NCBI GenBank assembly: GCA_036898135.1
Contig: CM072515.1
Location: 70,691,403-70,755,402, forward strand
Length of the DNA stretch: 64,000 bases
Direction of reading: 5' to 3'
Source: Oncomelania hupensis
Lineage: Eukaryota > Mollusca > Gastropoda > Littorinimorpha > Pomatiopsidae
The translations under genes and the position numbers were made by a program. This document shows positions 1-64,000 of the stretch, one piece after another (the first letter of the stretch is position 1; every line of letters starts with the position of its first letter). Below the pieces are notes generated by a model. It did no database searches. It worked only from the letters and a program-made list of their open reading frames with translations, and was not told where the DNA came from.

Positions 1-317
1 AAATCCGACAGACCCTCACACAAGCCATTGGACAACACGATGAAGTGCTCATAGTGGTAAAGAACGGAAATTCCGATGGTTTGGCCTCGTCACCAGAGTA
101 TCAGGCCTTGCAAAGACCATCCTGCAAGGCACAGTGCAAAGAGGCAGAAGACGAGGGAGACAGAAAAAGAGATGTAAGGATAACATTTGAGAATGGACTA
201 GCTTAAAACTGAGTGAAGCCATGAGGGTTGTTGAGGACAGAGAAAGATGGAGTACGCTGATTAAACGATCATCTGTGGTGCCCCAACGACTTTTGAGTTA
301 CGGGATAGGATAGGAAA
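1..317 (+). mobile_element. 3'-end fragment of a non-LTR retrotransposon (RT C-terminus), GATAG tail
   Basis: Decayed copy of the C-terminal coding end of a reverse-transcriptase element. The degenerate frame has QAIGQHDE.. followed by the 'YGHV..R.SGLAKTILQGTVQ' type segment, and it ends at ...GGATAGGATAGGAA. The same end recurs at 12713, 15551 and 22460. The 5' end is cut by the window start. Frameshifts rule out function. Confidence 0.75.
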
Positions 318-434
318 ACGAGAACAACGACAGTAAATAATTTTGTTAAACTGTTAAATTGATCAGAGATGTGCTTCTTTGTTTCACCAAAGTAACTACA
401 TACGTCTTACTTGTATATATTATGTTGTATGCAG

Positions 435-56699
<56,265 letters not shown>

Positions 56700-56700
56700 G

Positions 56701-57420
56701 TACTATTTTTTTCTCTTTTTCTTCTTCTTCTTCCCCTCTCTGTCTTTCTTACGTCTCAGTTTGCCTTCTCTCCATTATTCTTTCTCTCTTTCCTTTTTTA
56801 AAATTATATTTCTTTCTTTTTTTCTTTAATTCTTTCCTTTGTGTTCTTGGTCTTTTTTTCTTTCCTTCATTGTTTCTTTTTCTTTTATTTCTTTTGTTTT
56901 TGTATTTCTCTCTTCTTTTTGTTCGTTATTTTTTTCTTTTATTTTTTCTTTCTGTTATGTTTTTATTTCTTTCCTTCTATTTTTCTCTTTCTTCCTTTCT
57001 TTCTTTATTTCTTTCTTGACTTTTTTTTTCTTTCTTTCTATTCTTTTTTTCTTTTTTTTTTTCTATTTCTATTTTTTTTCCTTTCGTTTTTTAATTTTTA
57101 AATTGTTTTCTTTTTCTGTTCTTTTTCTTTTTTTTTTTCTTTTCTTACTTTCTTTCTGATTTTTCTTTCTCATTTTCCTGTTTCTTTATTCAGCGATCGG
57201 GAAAAGATATTCTAAATAATTCAAAGTTCTTCTACTTCTTCTTCCTCTTCCTCTTCTTCTTCTTCTTCTTCTTCTTCTTCTTCTTCTTCTTCTTCTTTTT
57301 CTTCTTCTTCTCTTCTACTTCTTCTTTTTTTCTTCTTCTTCTTCTACTTCTTCTTCTTCTCTTCTTCTTCTTTTTCTTCTTCTCTTCTTCTTCTACTTCT
57401 TCTTCTTTTTTTCTTCAAGG
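56701..57420 (+). repeat. Pyrimidine-rich low-complexity DNA with (TTC)n
   Basis: T/C-rich (TTTC, TTCC) sequence directly after the donor at 56700, turning into an interrupted (TTC)n at 57225-57415. The open Phe/Ser/Leu frames are artefacts. Confidence 0.9.
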
Positions 57421-57510
57421 ACCTAGCTCCTCCTTCTTCTTTTTCTTTCTTTCCTTTCTTTTTTTCTTTCTACCTCTTTTTATTTAGCTTCTTCTTTGTT
57501 CTAATTAACC

Positions 57511-57620
57511 CACCTCCGTAACTCAGCGATAGAGCGTTCGTCTGGCACACTGATTGCCCAGGTTGGCATCCTGTGGTGGGCATCATTAAAGAGGACATTT
57601 TTCACTGTTCATCCTAGCAG
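57511..57620 (+). mobile_element. tRNA-derived SINE head
   Basis: CCGTAACTCAGCGATAGAGC (A box) and CAGGTTGGCATCCTG (degraded B box), then a short body similar to 53140-53372. Truncated by or adjoining the mariner-like element at 57621. Confidence 0.65.
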
Positions 57621-58191
57621 CAGGGTTGCTCTGTTACCATTTTTTAATCGTAAATAAGTTGTTTGTTTTTTACATGAGAACGTTTTCCAAAATTTTATTT
57701 CGCAAAAATGTCCAAATTATCATTTGATACCAAACATAATCAAATTTTTCACTGGATTTCCTCAAACAATTCTTTCCTGGAGATAGGCTTAGCTCATGAC
57801 GCACAGACAACTCATGGCCTGTCTATTCCCCTGATCTTTTTCCCGCAGACTACTTCCTTTGGGAGAACATGAAGGAGAGAGTGTACTACAACAACCCACA
57901 GATCATTGGGCCCTTGTAGACCAACATCCATCAGGAAATTCGGAGAATTCCAGTTGATACAAACTTCAATGTGCGTGTTGCAACTGTAATCCAGAGAAGA
58001 GGAGCGTGGATTGAGCATATCATCAATTATTAAACTGTGTACAGAACGAGTGAAAAAGTGAAAAACCTTGGTATCAAATGATAATGTGGTGCTTCCGTGA
58101 CATTTCTGTAAAAAAAAAAATTCGAAAACGTTCTCATTGTAAAAACTTATGTACAAATTAAAAAGTGATAACATTTTATTGGCCCACCCTG
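57621..58191 (+). pseudogene. Internally deleted mariner-like transposon, transposase C-terminal remnant
   Basis: Long inverted ends: CATGAGAACGTTTTCC near 57674 pairs with the region near 58125, and GTTACCATTTTTTAAT pairs with ATTAAAAAGTGATAAC. The right end reads GGCCCACCCTG followed by TA. Inside are remnants of a transposase end (DLFPADYFLWENMKERVYYN.., ..ATVIQRRGAWIEHIINY) with a stop and frameshifts. The xPxDxFLW pattern is that of IS630/Tc1/mariner transposases near the last catalytic acid. The N-terminal two thirds are missing. Confidence 0.75.
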
Positions 58192-58706
58192 TAATGTGCG
58201 GTAAGCTTCACCGTCGATCCAACTCGAGGTTTGAAAAAATGTGTGCCCCCGAACGCTGAGCCGTACCTCCACAAATGTACTTCCATGCTCGGAGCTCTGT
58301 CTCCACAACTGTACCTACCTGTACTTCAGGTTTGGAATTTGTTTTGTCTTGTCGTATCGTGTCGTGGTAATATAGAATAGCTGCAGAGCCTTAGCAGACC
58401 TTTGAAGAGCCATTGTGGTCAGAGCTCGTGTAGACGACCACCAGTGGCTAGGTGAAAATGTGCACAGTAATTGCTTGTACGCAGGCAACCAGGATATAAC
58501 ATAAAAGGTCAGAGAGAGAAAGAACTTTCGATCTTCGTTTGGGATTATCATTTTAGACTACAGTATAATCTTGCAAATATTTTCAGAGAAAGAGAGAGGG
58601 GAGAGGGGGAAGGAGAGAGAGAGTAAACAGGGTAATCTGTACACGAATGCATTTCATTGCATGGGCTTTAAGGATCCTGACATTCTTGTCCTAGCCTGTG
58701 ATTGTC

Positions 58707-58765
<59 letters not shown>

Positions 58766-58850
58766 CACGCACACAATAAAAACAAAAAACACGCGCTCTG
58801 CAAATAGGTCTTTAATCTCTGCCGCCTTGAGGTGCGCTTTCGATGAAGAC
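57697..58850 (+). repeat. Left copy of a duplicated block flanking the assembly gap
   Basis: From TATTTCGCAAAAATGTCC to CTTTCGATGAAGAC. The same order (mariner remnant, GTCGTATCGTGTCGTGG segment, GAGAGGGGGAAGGAG, (CA)n, AAACACGCGCTCTGC) recurs at 59351-60520 with small substitutions and indels. (CA)n is about 45 bp here. Confidence 0.92.
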
Positions 58851-59350
58851 NNNNNNNNNNNNNNNNNNNNNNNNNNNNNNNNNNNNNNNNNNNNNNNNNN
58901 NNNNNNNNNNNNNNNNNNNNNNNNNNNNNNNNNNNNNNNNNNNNNNNNNNNNNNNNNNNNNNNNNNNNNNNNNNNNNNNNNNNNNNNNNNNNNNNNNNNN
59001 NNNNNNNNNNNNNNNNNNNNNNNNNNNNNNNNNNNNNNNNNNNNNNNNNNNNNNNNNNNNNNNNNNNNNNNNNNNNNNNNNNNNNNNNNNNNNNNNNNNN
59101 NNNNNNNNNNNNNNNNNNNNNNNNNNNNNNNNNNNNNNNNNNNNNNNNNNNNNNNNNNNNNNNNNNNNNNNNNNNNNNNNNNNNNNNNNNNNNNNNNNNN
59201 NNNNNNNNNNNNNNNNNNNNNNNNNNNNNNNNNNNNNNNNNNNNNNNNNNNNNNNNNNNNNNNNNNNNNNNNNNNNNNNNNNNNNNNNNNNNNNNNNNNN
59301 NNNNNNNNNNNNNNNNNNNNNNNNNNNNNNNNNNNNNNNNNNNNNNNNNN
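58851..59350. other. Assembly gap, exactly 500 N
   Basis: Run of N of a round length, so a scaffolding placeholder rather than a measured gap. Confidence 0.99.
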
Positions 59351-60380
59351 ATTTCGCAAAAATGTCCAAATTATCATTTGATACCAAACATAATCAAATT
59401 TTTCACTGGATTTCCTCAAACAATTCTTTCCTGGAGATAGGCTTAGCTCATGAGCACAGACACATCTCATGGCCTGCCTACTCCCATCGACCTTTTCCCC
59501 GCAGACTACTTCCTTTGGGAGAACATGAAGGAGAGAGTGTACTACAACAACCCACAGAGAACCAACATCCTTGTAGACCAACATCCATCAGGAATTTCGG
59601 AGAATTCCAGTTGATACAAACTTCAATGTGCGTGTTGCAACTGTAATCCAGAGAAGAGGAGCGCGGATTGAGCATGCCATCAATTACTAAACTGTGTACA
59701 GAACGAGTGAAAAAGTGGGAAACCTTTGGTATCAAATGCTAATGTGGTGCTTCTGTAACATTTCTGTAAAAAAAAAATTTCGAAAACGTTCTCATTGTAA
59801 AAACTTATGTACAATTAAAAAGTGGTAACATTTTATTGGCCCACCCTGTAATGTGCGGTAAGCTTCACCGTCGATCCAACTCGAGGTTAAAAATCCAACT
59901 CGAGGTTAAAAAAATGTGTGCCCCCGAACGCTGAGCCGTACGTCCACAAATGTACTTCCATGCTCGGAGCTTTGTCTCCTCAACTGTACCTACCTGTACT
60001 TCAGGTTTGGAATTTGTCTTTGTCTTGTCGTATCGTGTCGTGGTAACATAGAATAGCTGCAGAGCCTTAGCTTTGAAGAGCCATTGTGGTCAGAGCTCGT
60101 GTAGACGACCACCAGTGGCTAGGTGAAGATGTGCACAGTAATTGCTTGTACGCAGGCAACCAGGATATAACATAAAAGGTCAGAGAGAGAAAGAACTTTC
60201 GATCTTCGTTTGGGATTATCATTTTAGACTACAGTATAATCTTGCAAATATTTTCAGAGAAAGAGAGAGGGGAGAGGGGGAAGGAGAGAGAGAGTAAACA
60301 GGGTGTAATCTGTACACGAATGCATTTCATTGCATGGGCTTTAAGGATCCTGACATTCTTGTCCTAGGCCTGTGATTGTC

Positions 60381-60435
<55 letters not shown>

Positions 60436-60520
60436 CACGCACACAATAAAAACAAAAAACACGCGCTCTGCAAATAGGTCTTTAATCTCTGCCGCCTTGA
60501 GGTGCGCTTTCGATGAAGAC
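59351..60520 (+). repeat. Right copy of the duplicated block flanking the assembly gap
   Basis: Starts abruptly at ATTTCGCAAAAATGTCCAAA, corresponding to 57698 in the left copy, and runs collinearly to GATGAAGAC, where the left copy ends. It then continues into sequence absent on the left. (CA)n is shorter, and there are small duplications (ATCCAACTCGAGGTTAAAA twice near 59873-59910). Confidence 0.92.
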
Positions 60521-60603
60521 AGCAACCCAAATTTCTCCCACGTGGGTCACAAATTTGAAATACTATTAAAAAATTCAAATAATTTAAAAGAGAGGATAAA
60601 AGG

Positions 60604-60607
<4 letters not shown>

Positions 60608-60674
<67 letters not shown>
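60608..60674 (+). repeat. (GA)n microsatellite
   Basis: About 65 bp of pure GA, beginning about 90 bp after the point where the left duplicate block stops. Confidence 0.95.
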
Positions 60675-60677
<3 letters not shown>

Positions 60678-61071
60678 GACTTAGACGTTTTATTGAAACG
60701 GGTTCATTTCAATGGGAAGGATGGGGTGGGAGATTCAGCGCGATCATGTGAACTCAGATTAAAAATGACAACATATGCAATAAAAATAAAATTACCAACA
60801 ATACAAACTTAATGTTTCTGTACATTCCATATTCAAAAGCTTACAGAAATAACGAAATTTGATGCAAAATCCAAGAAAAAAGAAATACACACCAGAAAGA
60901 AGACTACAAAATTCCAAACTTAGAACTATACAAGACTACAAATTTCAGCACAAATGCAAAAGGAGATTTACCAGTCCGAATGCTTTGTCTCTCTTTCACC
61001 ATCATTCATTCTCATTTATTATATCCATCTACTCTTCGTCAATACTAGCTCTCGTCTTCATTCTGTCACCC

Positions 61072-61074
<3 letters not shown>

Positions 61075-61126
<52 letters not shown>
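61075..61126 (+). repeat. (GA)n microsatellite
   Basis: About 50 bp of pure GA, 55 bp before the much longer GA tract. Confidence 0.95.
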
Positions 61127-61127
<1 letters not shown>

Positions 61128-61176
61128 TCGAGGAGGGATGGAGGAGACGGAATGCGAGGGAAGTCAATTACGAGAA

Positions 61177-61611
<435 letters not shown>

Positions 61612-61840
61612 GTGAGGGTTGAAGGTAAAAGAATCAGGAAGAGATTATAAGAGAAGAAAGCTCAAGCGGACGTTGTAACGTCTTACACTGAAGCACTTTA
61701 TTTAGTCATTAGATGAAATCTGTATTGTAGTTCTTTTAGTCTCGGTACCTCGACTTCGCTGTTCCCTGAGGAAGCAATAGTTGCGTAGCCAACCTTCTGT
61801 GGAGGTAGTAAGAGGAACACCATTAGGCATCAGGTGGGTA

Positions 61841-62150
61841 GTGGCGTGGTAGCACAGCGGATAGTAAGCTGGTTCCCTATGCCGAAGGTCGCGGGTTCGA
61901 GGCCCGCATGGGACGAACGTGAGTGACAAAGGTACGAGACGTTTCAGGATGCTGAGGGTTTTCCCCGGGTGCTCCGGTTTACTCCCTCATTTTAGTAATG
62001 GTATTGGAGGCAGTCGATCTAAATTTCATGAATAAACATTTGGATTTCTCTTCCGCCTTCTGTTGTATTGACCTCTTCAGATCGCCGCGTTTTGAGTTCC
62101 AGTGACGAAAAGGAGCGTGATAGCATCCTGTATTAATGTTGTTGTTGCAT
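61841..62150 (+). mobile_element. V-SINE (RUDI-like), near full length
   Basis: tRNA-like head GTGGCGTGGTAGCACAGCGG (A box) and GCGGGTTCGAGGCCCGC (B box). Then GAGGGTTTTCCCCGGGTGCT followed by CCGGTTTACTCCCTC (V domain). Then a 3' body with CAGATCGCCGCGTTTTGAGT and a TTG-rich tail. This is the only copy in the window with head, V domain and tail together. Confidence 0.85.
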
Positions 62151-63460
62151 CTTAACTTGGCAATAAAAATTGGTTGTCTTCACTTGCCTTGACTTGAAGT
62201 GCTGGAGGGAGATCACGGGAGTTCACTTACCTTGACTTGAAGTGCTAGGGGGAGATAACGGGGGAGAAAACTAAGGGAGGGTAACACAGCTTGGAGAAAA
62301 GCACACAGCGTAAGCGATACTCGCCAAGCCTTACATCTGACTTACCTCTCAGTAATAATAAGTCTCATCGACTGTCAGCCACAGGGGTGTGAGAGAAAGG
62401 TTCTTAAGGAAGCATGACATTAGATCGACCTTTCCCACCCCTTAAGGGGGCAATAGGTCTGTGTGAGCAGGGACGGCATTCAAAGTCGTGTCTGCGATCT
62501 ATCGTAGCCTGGACACGACGTGTTTAAGTTCACACCTCACCTGTTTACAAGTATGATACTCCGTGTGTGTAAAGGAGGGTGGAAGTAGACTTCTGTTTGT
62601 CACCAAAGATGTTTACAGTGAATTGTTATGGATGGAGTGTTGTGTTGTTGTTTGTGGTTGGGTTTTTTCCCACACTATTGTGGATTGCTTATCAGAATTG
62701 GGATCAGATTTAGATTTAGGTCGTTTCTGTATACAATGAATGGTGATCATTAAGAGGGGCGAAATGTGTGTTTTTGTTTGTTAGTTTGTTAAATTGGATG
62801 TCGTTTGTTTTGTTTGTTTTGGAAGAAGACAGATATTGTTTTGCATCTAACTACCCTAATCCTCAAATCCATGGCAGGCTTCCCGTTGAACTGAAAACAA
62901 CACTGAACTATCAGTCCCCCACCTCATTTCCTCTACGCACACTTCCAACCCCTTTGCATTCTTAACAAAGGACCTTGCACACTTTACAAAGACCTTGCAC
63001 ACTTAGCTAAGAAGGACTTTGCACACTTCACTTAAGGACACACAAAATTGTCATCTAAGTTCAGGAAAAAAGTAGATTAGGCAAATCAAAGACGATAAAT
63101 ATTATTATTGATGGTCACGGGCAGGGGTGGGTGGGGGGGGGGGGTGGAAGAGAGAGAGACAGAGAGAGAGAAATGCAGTCACACACTTGGAAACGGGGAG
63201 AGGCTTGGTTGTTACTTGTAGTATAAGCTTACGAAAAATGACGCGAGGATGGGGGATGGAGCCCAAAGAAGTTGCAGACTTCACTAATTCTAAAGTAGTA
63301 GGTCATGTTAGACTTGACACAACAAAGACTATTGATGGACACTAGTTTCTGCTGCTATTTGTTTCCAACAAAGATACCAACGGCCGCTTTGTCAGGCTTG
63401 TCTTTTTTCGCTGTTAGCATAAACACTGATACAGAACATTCTGCGTTTCTGCAGGTCCCA
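62151..63460. other. Intron sequence, nothing recognised
   Basis: A two-copy CTTGCCTTGACTTGAAGTGC-like direct repeat near 62182-62250, and a short G run with (GA)n at 63125-63170. No exon that could follow the 56563-56699 exon was found. Confidence 0.5.
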
Positions 63461-63470
63461 GTCCTTCTTT

Positions 63471-63685
63471 GAGATATCGTACATGGTTGCAGAGCCTGTC
63501 GAACTGTGCCAGAGAGATATCGTACATGGTTGCAGAGCCTGTCGAATTGTGCCAGAGAGATATCGTACATGTTTGCAGAGCCTGTCGAACTGTGCCAGAG
63601 AGATATCGTACATGGTTGCAGAGCCTGTCGAACTGTGCCAGAGAGATATCGTACATGGTTGCAGAGCCTGTCGAACTGTACCAGG
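63471..63685 (+). repeat. 43-bp tandem repeat, five copies
   Basis: Five units of GATATCGTACATGGTTGCAG + AGCCTGTCGAACTGTGCC + AGA, with single-base changes. All three frames on both strands stay open across it by chance of composition. Not seen elsewhere in the window. Confidence 0.93.
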
Positions 63686-64000
63686 TTCATGCCCTCTTGT
63701 TGAATAGATAATGATTGCATGGAGTACCATTCATCTTTTGCTAAGCTTAGACAAAGTGTTTTAGCAAAATCCTTGTATAGAAAACCTGTGTGTTTTACCT
63801 CCTTCCATCTTTGTACTTTGTCTCTCCACTACACTGAGTGTACCTGACACGTCTCTGCTACTCGGTATGATCGTAGGCCCATATATTACGAAGGATGCAA
63901 GCGATTATATAAATGTAAAATCTCGGTTCTGCTGGAGCCATCGTAGACAACAGTTGATTGTGGTGATCGAAGTTTGCTAGGCAACTTCTATTTCGCCTAT

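Noticed and set aside
62768..62965. Candidate next dystrophin exon (65-codon frame)
   Set aside because: No similarity to the segment following VLEGD in the family, and no suitable acceptor phase.

Overview
The window is a eukaryotic, intron-rich, repeat-laden stretch of nuclear DNA. It carries one recognisable gene on the + strand: the 3' half of a dystrophin/utrophin-family gene (DMD-like). The genome is most likely that of a mollusc, probably a gastropod. This is inferred from V-SINE-type repeats of the kind reported widely in molluscs, several tRNA-derived SINE families, non-LTR retrotransposon fragments, and a ZZ finger of the invertebrate type. The species cannot be named from the sequence alone.

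Fifteen coding exons (435-591 to 56563-56699) can be placed to the base. Every junction uses GT..AG, the phases agree throughout, and together they give 613 complete codons. They encode, in order, the last two spectrin-like repeats, the WW domain, the two EF-hand-like regions and the ZZ zinc finger, which in dystrophin bind beta-dystroglycan. Exon sizes match human DMD exons 57-70 almost one for one. The 5' part of the gene (actin-binding domain and most of the rod) and the 3' part (syntrophin/dystrobrevin-binding coiled coils and 3' UTR) lie outside the window. A separate short exon at 21840-21900 (strong Kozak ATG, 20 codons, phase-compatible donor) looks like an alternative first exon for a short WW-EF-ZZ isoform, comparable in principle to vertebrate Dp116/Dp71.

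Layout. 1-7700: six spectrin-repeat exons among non-LTR fragments and a tRNA-like SINE. 7683-22843: a 15-kb intron with nested retroposons, a TIR element carrying a 6-bp target duplication, a 1.9-kb AT-rich segment bounded by 26-bp perfect inverted repeats, minisatellites, an inverted SINE pair and the putative alternative first exon. 22844-27730: the two WW exons around a C-rich minisatellite. 27731-51622: a 23.9-kb intron, about 95% of which is one 22.75-kb satellite of 28/36/41-bp units. 51623-56699: a compact cluster of seven exons (EF-hand and ZZ). 56700-64000: start of the next intron, with a mariner-like fragment, a 500-N scaffold gap whose two flanks overlap in sequence (probably an unmerged contig join), very long (GA)n tracts, a V-SINE and a 43-bp tandem repeat.

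No other protein-coding gene, rRNA, functional tRNA or CRISPR array could be supported. The long open frames inside the satellite and the GA/CT tracts are by-products of repeat periodicity.
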